Positions 41,913-50,699 of a DNA stretch of 64,000 bases are shown here, piece by piece. The first letter of the stretch is position 1. Each line of letters begins with the position of its first letter. Below the pieces are notes generated by a model. The model had not been told where the DNA came from, ran no database searches, and saw only the letters and a program-made list of their open reading frames with translations. The stretch comes from Candidatus Poseidoniaceae archaeon (GTDB lineage: Archaea; Thermoplasmatota; Poseidoniia; Poseidoniales; Poseidoniaceae), in contig CASIAW010000001.1 of assembly GCA_949372875.1 (NCBI GenBank), positions 62,001-126,000 on the forward strand, given 5' to 3'. Position numbers and translations under genes: made by a program.

Positions 41913-44804
41913 TTGAACTCATGGCATGATTTGGATTCAGAAGAAATTATTCATAATTTAGATACCGATTTGAACGGTCTTGATGAAAAAGAAGTTGTCA
42001 AACGCCGTGAACTTCACGGCAAAAACAAGTTGAAGGAACCTGAAAAAACCTCCTCAATACTACGTTTTTTCTCTCAATATCATGACCCACTCAATTATTT
42101 GTTAATCAGTGCAGCAATCGTTGCCCTTCTTATTCATCCGGATGAACCAGGGGATGCTATTTTTATCTTTACCGTTTTGACAGCGAATGCGGTTTTTGGT
42201 TTTTGGCAAGAGGGTCAAGCTGAACAGGCAATGGACGCGCTTAAGCAGATGTCTGTTTCGACATGTGTCGTTATTCGAGATGGAGTCGACTGGTCGATAC
42301 CAACACCTGACTTAGTACCGGGAGACGTTGTGAAATTGGATGAAGGCCAAAACGTTCCCGCAGACATTCGCGTTGTTGAATCATACCAGTGTAAAATCGA
42401 TGAATCATCACTCACGGGAGAATCAAACAGTATCTTGAAGTCAACTGCACCCCTTCCTTCTACGACATTGTTAGCAGATCGTAATAACATGGCATACATG
42501 GGCACATGTGTCTCTACTGGTCGGGCTATTGGCGTTGTTGTGGAAACCGGTATGACGACTGAACTTGGACGTATTGCGAGTAACATTGTTGGTACTGAAA
42601 CCCCAAAAACCCCTCTTGAACTTAAACTAGAATCTCTCGGAAGATTCCTTGGATTCATTGCTCTTGTGGTCGCTACGCTCTTGGTCTCTCTCAATGTCCT
42701 CGTTGCATATGTAGATCCAGCAGTAAGTAACACCGGTCTTCGAGATGTTGCCGTGGAACAATTCATTATCGCCATTGCTATCTTTGTAGCAATTGTACCC
42801 GAAGGATTGCCAATCATTCTCGTCATTACCCTCGCCCTAGGTATGCGCAACATGGCTCGACACAAGGCTATCATTCGCCGAATGAAGGCTGTTGAAACAT
42901 TAGGTTCGACAACCGTTATCTGTTCCGATAAAACCGGTACTCTTACCAAGAATCAAATGACTGTTCGACAATTAACCACTACAGATGGAACGTTCACTGT
43001 CTCCGGGGAAGGATTCAAGCCGAAAGGAAAACTTTCGTTTGAGGGTGAGGAAGTTTCGGATGCGAGGATGGAAGAGTTGCAAAGTGATTTATCTTTCAGA
43101 CTTTCTGCTGCTTGTATGAGTCTTTGTCACAATTCACAAATCTCCAAAGTGGACTCTCAATGGCAAGCAATAGGTGATCCAACGGATTCAGCCTGTGCAG
43201 TTCTTGGTTGGAAAATTAACGGCGACGTTCGTAAATTTGCTCAACGACATTCTCGTATTCATGAGTTTTTCTTTGATACCACTCGCAAGCGGATGACTGT
43301 TATCCATGAGTATGAAGGCGAACGCTGGGTCTTCTCTAAAGGTGGTGCAGGAGGATATGTCCCTCTCACAGACTGGAAAATAGTAGATGGGGATATTGTT
43401 CCAATTGAATCGGAGGACATTGATTCAGCATCCATTGTCAATAAGGAGATGGCAGGACAGGCAATGCGTGTTCTTGCGTTGTGTGCACGACGTCTTGATG
43501 AGGATGAGGATATCTATGACATTTCAACCGTTGAATCTGGTTTCATTTTCTTAGGCCTTGTAGGTATTATGGATCCACCTCGAGCGGAGGTGAAAGATGC
43601 TATTGCAATATGCCAACAAGCAGGTATTACAGTGAAGATGATTACGGGAGATCAACAGTATACAGCGGAAGCAATAGGTCGTGAACTCAATATTACCGAA
43701 GGTGGTATTGCTCCAGTAAACGGTAATATCCTTGCAACTCTCGATGATGATGCAATAAGCGAAGCAGCGAGTCAGGCCAGCATATTCTCGAGAGTGACTC
43801 CAGAACAAAAGATGCGTATTGTTTCTGGACTCCAAGCTCGTGGTGAAATTGTTGCGATGACTGGAGACGGTGTAAATGACGCCCCAGCACTCTCCCGCGC
43901 AAACATAGGTATCGCAATGGGTATTGCAGGAACCGACGTAGCCAAGGATGCTGCAGATATGGTTCTTCAAGATGATAATTTTGCAAACATCGTTCATGCT
44001 GTTGAAGAAGGTAGGAAAATTTATCAGAACATTCGAAACTTTGTCCGATATCAAGTTTCTACCAATGTTGCAGCAGTTGCTCTCATCATAATTTCTACGT
44101 TTGTTTTCGGCTGGAATTTACCGCTTACTGCGACCCAAATCCTTGTGATCAATATCCTCATGGACGGCCCCCCCGCAGTTGCATTGGGCGTGGAAAAGAA
44201 GCACGGAAACGTCATGTCACGTCCACCTCGTCCCGTGGATGAGGGCCTACCAAATTTCAGTGATATGGTCCTCATTTTCTGGCTGGGTGCCGTAATGGTA
44301 ACCGGGACTTTATTGGTGTTTTTCTTGGCAGGTGGCGGTATCGATGTCGATGATTGCGGCGTTGCGCCCCTCACCGACCTCGACACATTTGATGGGTATG
44401 ACCGGGATGCATGTTTGGCAGGAGAAGTATCTGGAGTTCAAGAATATGCAGATGACAAGTTTGCATATGCGCAAACCATGACATTCTCGGTCTTTATTTT
44501 GTATCAATTATTCAATGTCTTGAATTGTCGTTCGAGTGACGAGAGTATATTCAAACTGGGATTGTTTTCCAATAAAGCCATCAATTTGGCCTTGCTGATT
44601 TCGACTGGTTTACTTCTTTTCTTTGTCCAACTTTCGAGTCACACCATTCCTCTCATCGATGTTCAAATCGGAAACCTCCTCTCAACGATGAGTCTACAAA
44701 CCTTAGATTGGGTCGTTATTACCTTGGTCGCCTCGGGAGTATTCATCATTGATGAATTTAGAAAGTTCCTCATTCACTCACGCATATTTGCTGTGAAGAA
44801 CTGA
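41913..44804 (+). CDS. Type II P-type cation ATPase (Ca2+/Na+-K+ ATPase-like)
   Basis: A large P-type pump. LDEGQNVPADIRVVE and SSLTGES are the actuator motifs, VPEGLPIILVITLALGMRNM the ion-site helix 4, ICSDKTGTLTKNQMTV the phosphorylated aspartate loop, FFDTTRKRMTVIHE and FSKGGAGGYVP the nucleotide site, and MTGDGVNDAPALSRANIGIA the hinge. Ten helices are expected. The frame is open back to an ATG at 41796, but that lies 9 bases from the OPT start. TTG at 41913 after GGGGGG gives the typical N-terminus (NSWHDLDSEEII) and leaves room for promoters. VPEGLP and the C-terminal half fit SERCA/PMR1-like pumps; the ion is not certain. Confidence 0.9.
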   Translation: MNSWHDLDSEEIIHNLDTDLNGLDEKEVVKRRELHGKNKLKEPEKTSSILRFFSQYHDPLNYLLISAAIVALLIHPDEPGDAIFIFTVLTANAVFGFWQEGQAEQAMDALKQMSVSTCVVIRDGVDWSIPTPDLVPGDVVKLDEGQNVPADIRVVESYQCKIDESSLTGESNSILKSTAPLPSTTLLADRNNMAYMGTCVSTGRAIGVVVETGMTTELGRIASNIVGTETPKTPLELKLESLGRFLGFIALVVATLLVSLNVLVAYVDPAVSNTGLRDVAVEQFIIAIAIFVAIVPEGLPIILVITLALGMRNMARHKAIIRRMKAVETLGSTTVICSDKTGTLTKNQMTVRQLTTTDGTFTVSGEGFKPKGKLSFEGEEVSDARMEELQSDLSFRLSAACMSLCHNSQISKVDSQWQAIGDPTDSACAVLGWKINGDVRKFAQRHSRIHEFFFDTTRKRMTVIHEYEGERWVFSKGGAGGYVPLTDWKIVDGDIVPIESEDIDSASIVNKEMAGQAMRVLALCARRLDEDEDIYDISTVESGFIFLGLVGIMDPPRAEVKDAIAICQQAGITVKMITGDQQYTAEAIGRELNITEGGIAPVNGNILATLDDDAISEAASQASIFSRVTPEQKMRIVSGLQARGEIVAMTGDGVNDAPALSRANIGIAMGIAGTDVAKDAADMVLQDDNFANIVHAVEEGRKIYQNIRNFVRYQVSTNVAAVALIIISTFVFGWNLPLTATQILVINILMDGPPAVALGVEKKHGNVMSRPPRPVDEGLPNFSDMVLIFWLGAVMVTGTLLVFFLAGGGIDVDDCGVAPLTDLDTFDGYDRDACLAGEVSGVQEYADDKFAYAQTMTFSVFILYQLFNVLNCRSSDESIFKLGLFSNKAINLALLISTGLLLFFVQLSSHTIPLIDVQIGNLLSTMSLQTLDWVVITLVASGVFIIDEFRKFLIHSRIFAVKN

Positions 44805-44861
44805 GATTTCACCTCACGGTAACAACCACATCTTGAAGAATGAAGCGCCACAGGTCGGGAC

Positions 44862-46076
44862 ATGTCAGCATGGGAGTCCTCAACCCTTGATGCTGGTAGT
44901 GATGTTGACTGGAAAGTGAAACTTGCAGACACTGTCGGACAACTTTCCTCATGGAGTCAATCCCTTCGACCTCTTGCCAAAAAAGTAGCCAATGGAGAAC
45001 GACTTTCTCTTCAAGATGGCGTTCTTCTTTATTCTCACCCAAACCTCTCGGAGGTCGGAAGATTGTCGAATTGTGTTCGAACAGCCAGATTCGGTTCCTA
45101 TGCTTTTTTCAACTCCAATGTTCACGTCAATCAGACAAATGTCTGTGTTCTAGCATGCAAGTTCTGTGCTTTTCGTCGTTCGAAACGTGCGAAGGATGCC
45201 TATGCTCTGGATGTTGAAGCATACATCGAAGATTTAGCTCAATATGCTGATTTTGTCGATGAGGTACACTCGGTAGGCGGTCTTCACCCTGATTGGGGTG
45301 TTGAGCATTATGAAGCACTCTTTCGTGAATCGAAACGAAGATTCCCCCATATCTCCATCAAAGCGTTAACCGCCGTTGAAATAAAACATCTTTCTCAACT
45401 TTCAAACCTTACCTTCAAAGAGACGTTGAGCCGTTTGAAAGCAGCGGGACTTGGCTCTTTACCTGGTGGCGGTGCCGAGATCTTAGACGACGATGTCCGT
45501 GCGATAATTTGCAATGGGAAAGAAAGTTCCTCGGAATACCTTGAGATTCACCGCTGTGCCCATGAACTTGGCATCCCTACAAATTGTACAATGCTCTTTG
45601 GAACCATTGAAACGATTGAACAGCGATTAATGCATATGATTCAATTGCGTGAACTCAATGATGATACGAACGGATTCCAATGCTTTGTTCCATATCCATT
45701 CTTGCCTGACGACACACGTCTGCCCGAAGCCCAACTCGCCACTGGTAGTGAGATATTGAGAACCATTGCCATATCTCGGTTAATGCTTGATTCAATTCCA
45801 CACATCAAAGCATACCGCATGAACATTGGAGATGAATTGGCTGAACTCGCTCTGCAATACGGCGCTGACGATATTGACGGGACCGTCCAAAAGGAATCGA
45901 TTATGCATCTTGCAGGTTCTACAACACCTCTGGATCATGATCGGATTCGTTTGGCTCGACTCATCAATGATGCTGGTTGCATTCCAGTTCAGCGGAACAC
46001 AACATACGAACATTTCGAAATCTTTGTCCCCCCCGAACCGAAGCGTCGGAAAAAGTTGAAAATGGCAAATGTTTGA
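44862..46076 (+). CDS. mqnE: Aminofutalosine synthase MqnE (radical SAM)
   Basis: Radical SAM enzyme of the futalosine menaquinone route. NQTNVCVLACKFCAFRRSKR holds the CxxxCxxC cluster site. VDEVHSVGGLHPDWGVEHYE, ISIKALTAVEIKHLSQ and AAGLGSLPGGGAEILDDDVR are MqnE signatures that separate it from MqnC. Length is 404 residues. TMLFGTIET replaces the usual FGHIE. mqnA follows after 9 bases and mqnD lies 3 kb downstream. Confidence 0.92.
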   Translation: MSAWESSTLDAGSDVDWKVKLADTVGQLSSWSQSLRPLAKKVANGERLSLQDGVLLYSHPNLSEVGRLSNCVRTARFGSYAFFNSNVHVNQTNVCVLACKFCAFRRSKRAKDAYALDVEAYIEDLAQYADFVDEVHSVGGLHPDWGVEHYEALFRESKRRFPHISIKALTAVEIKHLSQLSNLTFKETLSRLKAAGLGSLPGGGAEILDDDVRAIICNGKESSSEYLEIHRCAHELGIPTNCTMLFGTIETIEQRLMHMIQLRELNDDTNGFQCFVPYPFLPDDTRLPEAQLATGSEILRTIAISRLMLDSIPHIKAYRMNIGDELAELALQYGADDIDGTVQKESIMHLAGSTTPLDHDRIRLARLINDAGCIPVQRNTTYEHFEIFVPPEPKRRKKLKMANV

Positions 46077-46085
46077 GTTGATTCC

Positions 46086-46883
46086 ATGGATAATTCACGT
46101 TGGATGAAAACAATAGGTAGAGTCGCATTCTTGAATTGCGATCCATTATTTTACGGTATAGATTCACAGTGGGATGTCCTCCCAGCGCCTCCCGCATGGT
46201 TAACTGGGCATTTATTGCGTAAGGATTGCATTCTCGCTCCAATTCCCGCGGCGGACTATGCTCGACATTCAGACGAACTCATTCTCTTGCCTGATATCGG
46301 TATCAGTAGCAGGGGCGAAGTTGGTAGCGTGCTTGTATTTGGAAGCATGCCGCTTGAAAAAATGACTTCAATCGCTCTTCCAACTGATTCGGCAACCTCT
46401 GTTCAACTACTGAAATTCCTTCTTGAAAAGCGGAATTTAAATCCGCATTTAACACTCATGGGCCCTGACCTCGAGAGTATGCTCGGCAAATGTGACGGGG
46501 CACTTCTTATTGGAGATAGGGCGCTTGAAGGGGCAAAAATGCGTCCTGGTGAAGTGCAACTGGACCTCGGTAAAGATTGGCTGCATTTCACACAAAAACC
46601 CATGGTTTTCGGAGTATTTGCTGCACGCAAAGACACTCCAGTTGAAGATTTAAGAGTGGCACAAGGCGTGTTAACGCATAATTTACATCTTTTTGAACAG
46701 GAACCAGCGCAGCGTGAGAAGGTCATTCAATGGGCTCTTTCTCGTTCCGACTTAGATTACGAACGTCTCGACCGATATTTTGGCGAGGTATTCAACCGTA
46801 TTGACCAAGAACATCTCGATGGTCTAAATGAGTTCCTCGTTAACGCTTGTGGATTATCCAGCGGCGCTGAATTTGCTTGGTGA
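46086..46883 (+). CDS. mqnA: Chorismate dehydratase MqnA
   Basis: Converts chorismate to 3-enolpyruvyl-benzoate, the first futalosine-route step. The periplasmic-binding-protein fold shows IGRVAFLNCDPLFYG at the start, LAPIPAADYARHSDE, ISSRGEVGSVLVFG, and LLIGDRALEGAKMRPGEVQL with DLGKDWLHFTQKPMVFGVFA. Length is 265 residues; an ATG at 46104 gives a more typical N-terminus. It is co-oriented with mqnE. Confidence 0.9.
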   Translation: MDNSRWMKTIGRVAFLNCDPLFYGIDSQWDVLPAPPAWLTGHLLRKDCILAPIPAADYARHSDELILLPDIGISSRGEVGSVLVFGSMPLEKMTSIALPTDSATSVQLLKFLLEKRNLNPHLTLMGPDLESMLGKCDGALLIGDRALEGAKMRPGEVQLDLGKDWLHFTQKPMVFGVFAARKDTPVEDLRVAQGVLTHNLHLFEQEPAQREKVIQWALSRSDLDYERLDRYFGEVFNRIDQEHLDGLNEFLVNACGLSSGAEFAW

Positions 46884-46900
46884 GTTTTCGCACGCCATTC

Positions 46901-49138
46901 TTACTTCCCTGGCTCACCACTATCGGATTTATCTTCCGAAGATGATGTTACAACCCTTCGAGTTTTAACATTCGATTTCTTTTTTTCTTGAGTAACGACC
47001 TTACGCTTTTTGGATGTTTTACGTGTTGTTACATTTGAACTGGTCGGAAGAGAACTATCTAATCTTCTTCTTTTGACCTTCGTAATAGGCCCATCATCTT
47101 CATCGTTCTTTGGTCGGGCCTTTCTTCTTGTAACGGCGGGGGGATTCGTGCTCTCTTGCCTCGGTTTTCTCATAGTTTCACGAGGCTCAGATTTTTCAAC
47201 GGTGGTTTCTTCTCTTTCTGAATCACTTTCTTCATCAATTTCCGCCACTCCTTCATCAAATGGGTCACTATCGTTTTCATCATGTTCTTCTTTTTCTGAA
47301 TCTTTATCATCTTCCAAATCCATATCAATAGAGTTTTGACGACGTATGACAACCAATACGCCACCGATCATGATTGCGATAATCGGGATAAGTAGAACAG
47401 GGGAGTCTATGAACAACTCAATAATTTTACCAATAAAACTTGGTTCAGATTCAATTTCTTCTTCCAATATAAGCGTGAGGTCACCTTCAATTACCCACCA
47501 TGGTGACCAATAAACCGGTACTGATTTAGAACTTAGAGCGGAGATATCAATGGGATGCATCTCAGCATGCTGTGCTAGCGAAGAATCTGTAGCAGTTGGT
47601 TGGGATTGCATCGTAAACTCAAATGGATATTGTACTTCTTCGCTCAAATTGAACACGATCACGTACGTCACGGCTACACGTGTTCTGTAGTCGTTTTGTG
47701 CAGTTATCGTCATCCCGCCATATATTTCGCAATCTACAGAACCATCGAGAAGTTGACCAGATGATAATTCAATCACATTTTTCCAAGAGCTCATGTAGTG
47801 GTTCCCATTCATGTTCTTACAGATTGCATTTGCAAATAACTCCTCTTCACTGGTACTGAGTTGAGAGTCTGCTACTAACGACCGTCGAGAGAGATTCCTC
47901 ATTATTGATGAGGTTTCAGAGTCGAGAGTAAAGGTATCTCTGAGAATCATGTTGGTCGAATCCACGGTGATTTCCACAGATCGGATTGAATCAATATCTG
48001 GAGTCTTACTGCATACTTGAGAGACAGATTGACAGTTATTGTCTAATGAATCGGTTATGGAATCTCCGTCATCGTCTTGATCGAATGTATCAGGTACATT
48101 GTCTCCGTCAAGGTCTGCACCGCTTTCACCATAGCCCTCAGGTAGCGAGATCGCTCCATAAACAGCAATATGACCGGTATTCGTGGCAATAAATGCTAAT
48201 TCACGGGTTCCGAATTGATTTTCTTTAATGGAAAAGTCCATGGCTTGGTGTGTGAGGTAGATCGAGCTTGATTCTTCTAAACTCGTAGATTCAAGCGTCA
48301 CTATTCTCGGCATCACACCTGCCTCTAATATGTGTATAGCGCTGTTGTCGGAGGACCATTGTAGAGCTGCCCCCCTCTCGAGCGAAAGGTTCGAAATCTT
48401 TCCACCTGCAAACGACCATGTGCTCAAATCCCCCTCCTCGGTATATACCGCAAATCTTTCGTCCGCAGAATCAAAACCACAATCCTGTATACGCGAGTCA
48501 AGAGTCCATTCTTTTCCAGTAGGGTTTCCTTCAGAAGTCCACATGACAACGCGTCCCGATTCATCTCCCGTGAGAATATAACTTCCAAGATGAGAATATG
48601 AAATGCAAGTAACTCGTGTGTTGTGCTCACCATTCATTGTATTCTCTGTTTGCATATCTGCGATGCGAAGGATGTCAACACCGTTATTGCTGTTTGGTAT
48701 GGCTAAGAGGCTTCCATCGGGGGACCACTGTACCATACGCGATTGTGAATTCGAGCCATGTATTTTTGAAGTTAATACCATAGTATCTACATTGATAATT
48801 TGTATTGTGTTGGTATCCGCTGATGACCCAGAGCGTGAAAATGCCAAATAGTTTCCATCTGGTGAGAACTCGACATCTAAAACATCACTTTGGACTTCAA
48901 AAGTACTAATGAGTTCGAGAGTTTCCACATCGTGAATGGCGACCATTTTCTCGTACCCGCTCGCCAAATAAGTCCCATTTGGATTGAGATCCGTTGTCCG
49001 AGATTCAGATGCTGATGGAGTCATTGTGGCATCCATGAAGGCAATATCCGAATATTGTCCGGCACTTGTAGGAAGAATGCAAATGAGGGCCATTAACAGA
49101 CCCAGGAATATTTTGGATTTTGAAAATCCCGCCGACAT
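46901..49138 (-). CDS. Membrane-anchored WD40-like beta-propeller protein with charged tail
   Basis: A 745-residue protein with a signal peptide (SKIFLGLLMALICILPTSAG). Residues about 45-330 are WD40-like repeats (VLDVEFSPDGNYLAFSRSGS, MVQWSPDGSLLAIPNSNNGV, ISYSHLGSYILTGDESGRVV). A calcium-type repeat DLDGDNVPDTFDQDDDGDSI follows, then a beta-rich region and one membrane helix (SPVLLIPIIAIMIGGVLVVI). The cytoplasmic tail of about 140 residues is acidic first (DDKDSEKEEHDENDSDPFDE) and then Lys/Arg-rich (TRRKARPKND, KVKRRRLDSS, RKTSKKRKVV). Function unknown. It is inverted between mqnA and mqnD. The ATG at 49138 follows an in-frame GTG. Confidence 0.75.
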   Translation of the reverse strand: MSAGFSKSKIFLGLLMALICILPTSAGQYSDIAFMDATMTPSASESRTTDLNPNGTYLASGYEKMVAIHDVETLELISTFEVQSDVLDVEFSPDGNYLAFSRSGSSADTNTIQIINVDTMVLTSKIHGSNSQSRMVQWSPDGSLLAIPNSNNGVDILRIADMQTENTMNGEHNTRVTCISYSHLGSYILTGDESGRVVMWTSEGNPTGKEWTLDSRIQDCGFDSADERFAVYTEEGDLSTWSFAGGKISNLSLERGAALQWSSDNSAIHILEAGVMPRIVTLESTSLEESSSIYLTHQAMDFSIKENQFGTRELAFIATNTGHIAVYGAISLPEGYGESGADLDGDNVPDTFDQDDDGDSITDSLDNNCQSVSQVCSKTPDIDSIRSVEITVDSTNMILRDTFTLDSETSSIMRNLSRRSLVADSQLSTSEEELFANAICKNMNGNHYMSSWKNVIELSSGQLLDGSVDCEIYGGMTITAQNDYRTRVAVTYVIVFNLSEEVQYPFEFTMQSQPTATDSSLAQHAEMHPIDISALSSKSVPVYWSPWWVIEGDLTLILEEEIESEPSFIGKIIELFIDSPVLLIPIIAIMIGGVLVVIRRQNSIDMDLEDDKDSEKEEHDENDSDPFDEGVAEIDEESDSEREETTVEKSEPRETMRKPRQESTNPPAVTRRKARPKNDEDDGPITKVKRRRLDSSLPTSSNVTTRKTSKKRKVVTQEKKKSNVKTRRVVTSSSEDKSDSGEPGK

Positions 49139-49243
49139 CACCCCGCCTCATACCCTCTTAGACGGCTCCACTTGAATACTTGGCGTATGGTTCGATGCAT
49201 CTTTGGTAAATTGATATCGGTTGGTTCATCAAGGTCCCCAATG

Positions 49244-49258
49244 TGGGGGTGTCATGGT
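49244..49258 (+). promoter_or_regulatory. Start-site leader TGGGGGTGTCATGGT of mqnD
   Basis: Identical over 15 bases to the thiolase start region at 27770. Just upstream, CCCC-AATGT-GGGG can fold over the ribosome-binding run. A regulatory role is inference. Confidence 0.3.
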
Positions 49259-50138
49259 GGCCCAGTTACCCCTCGACGACAACGGCGATAAGATTGTTCG
49301 AATTGGACATTCTCCAGACCCTGATGATGCATTTATGTTCCATGCAATGACGACAGGGGCTTTCCCAACTCCAGGCTATAATTTTGTTCACGAACTTCAA
49401 GATATTGAAACGCTTAACCACCGAGCAATGAACAGTGAATTGGAAGTCTCAGCAGTCTCAATCCATGCATTTCCAGAGATTTCGAAGGATTATTCTTTGA
49501 TGAATTGTGGTGCTTCAATGGGTGAAGGTTATGGTCCAATGGTTGTTTCCTTGCCAAACACTTCCAGTGACGAGGTCCGTTCTTCGACCATCGCCGTTCC
49601 TGGATTGAAAACAAGTGCCTACCTTGGCCTCCGTCTTGCATGGGGCGACTGTGATATTGCGGTCGTTCCTTTTGACGAAATCATCCCTCGTATTCTGGAT
49701 GGAACGTATAAGAGCGGATTGATTATTCATGAAGGTCAGTTAACCTATGTGGACAATGATTTACAAGTTCATATCGATCTTGGCGTATGGTGGAACGAAC
49801 GTACCGGCGGATGGCCTATGCCCCTAGGCGGAAATGTCGTTCGACGGGACCTTGGGCAACAAGTGATGGAAGACATTACCAAATACACAAAAATGAGTAT
49901 TGAGTTCGCGCTTCAATCACCCGATGAGGCATTGCAGTTTGCTAAGAAATGGGGGAGAGGGATTGACGATGACACGAATCGAAAGTTTGTGGGGATGTAT
50001 GTCAATGACCGAACAATCGATTATGAAGATGAAGGTCGTGCATCTGTTCGGCAATTTATTCGTGAAGGACAAGAACTTGGATTAATACAATCTGACTTCA
50101 ACTCCGAATCGATGTCTTTTATCGGTTCTGGCGAGTAA
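49254..50138 (+). CDS. mqnD: 5,8-dihydroxy-2-naphthoate synthase MqnD
   Basis: Converts cyclic dehypoxanthinyl futalosine to dihydroxynaphthoate. RIGHSPDPDDAFMFHAMTTG is the diagnostic N-terminal motif, followed by HELQDIETLNHRAMNSELEV, EGYGPMVVS, and LIIHEGQLTYVDNDLQVHID. GGWPMPLGGNVVRRDLG is the C-lobe signature. Length is 294 residues from the ATG at 49254. MqnB and MqnC are not in the window. Confidence 0.92.
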   Translation: MVAQLPLDDNGDKIVRIGHSPDPDDAFMFHAMTTGAFPTPGYNFVHELQDIETLNHRAMNSELEVSAVSIHAFPEISKDYSLMNCGASMGEGYGPMVVSLPNTSSDEVRSSTIAVPGLKTSAYLGLRLAWGDCDIAVVPFDEIIPRILDGTYKSGLIIHEGQLTYVDNDLQVHIDLGVWWNERTGGWPMPLGGNVVRRDLGQQVMEDITKYTKMSIEFALQSPDEALQFAKKWGRGIDDDTNRKFVGMYVNDRTIDYEDEGRASVRQFIREGQELGLIQSDFNSESMSFIGSGE

Positions 50139-50441
50139 ACTACACGAGTCTGAAGAACGGAAACCTGGTGTTACTCAATTCAGCTCTGTTAACCCAGCAC
50201 CCCTCAATCGACAGGAACATTGAGATTTAGTCAGCCATTCTTGTAACGAGTCCCTACGAATGTTGCAGAATATGAGAAGTGTTTTCCATTCCAGACAACG
50301 GTTCTGAGGATACCTAACTCTCTCTTTGCTATGGATTTGCTAAACTGGTGTTCAACATTTGAATGAGAAGATGCAGAATTGTGAAAATCTAGACCTCAAG
50401 TTCAAAGACTCAATGCTCCTGCCATGTATGAGAGGGATTCA
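50139..50441. other. 303-base gap without recognised gene
   Basis: Short frames only, none with a domain or composition like the neighbours. I see no tRNA-like arms, strong hairpin or TATA box that I would defend. It separates mqnD from the small Cys/His protein. Confidence 0.4.
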
Positions 50442-50648
50442 ATGCCACACGAACACATTACGCTTGCTCAAGCACCAAATGGCGAAATCGGCCCTCGTTG
50501 CGAGAAGTGTGGTGTCCGCCTCACTTTCGGTAATGCAATGGTTGTCGGCAAGTACTACATGTGCTGGGAACACTATGTCGAGGCGACTGGTGCGGATACT
50601 TCCACTACTCTCGGCGAACCTGAAGAACGATTTTGGATGACCGAATAA
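50442..50648 (+). CDS. Small Cys/His protein, possible zinc binder
   Basis: A 68-residue protein. IGPRCEKCGVRLTFGNAMVV with the later MCWEHYVEA supplies C-x2-C and C-x2-H, a plausible zinc site. Function unknown. The ATG at 50442 (MPHEHITLAQAPNG) is used. It ends 51 bases before priS and may share its transcript. Confidence 0.6.
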   Translation: MPHEHITLAQAPNGEIGPRCEKCGVRLTFGNAMVVGKYYMCWEHYVEATGADTSTTLGEPEERFWMTE

Positions 50649-50661
50649 TCCGGCGTGCATT

Positions 50662-50672
50662 CAAGAACCCTC
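50662..50672 (+). promoter_or_regulatory. CAAGAACCCTC element before priS
   Basis: It lies about 28 bases before the priS ATG and matches the element seen before psmA and fusA. Function inferred only from recurrence. Confidence 0.3.
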
Positions 50673-50699
50673 AACCTCTGCGTATGACCGGGGTCTACT

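Noticed and set aside
42215-42949. Long open frame on the minus strand (244 codons)
   Set aside because: It is antisense to the P-type ATPase core, which has unmistakable motifs; the translated composition is Arg/Ser/Thr-rich with no domain.
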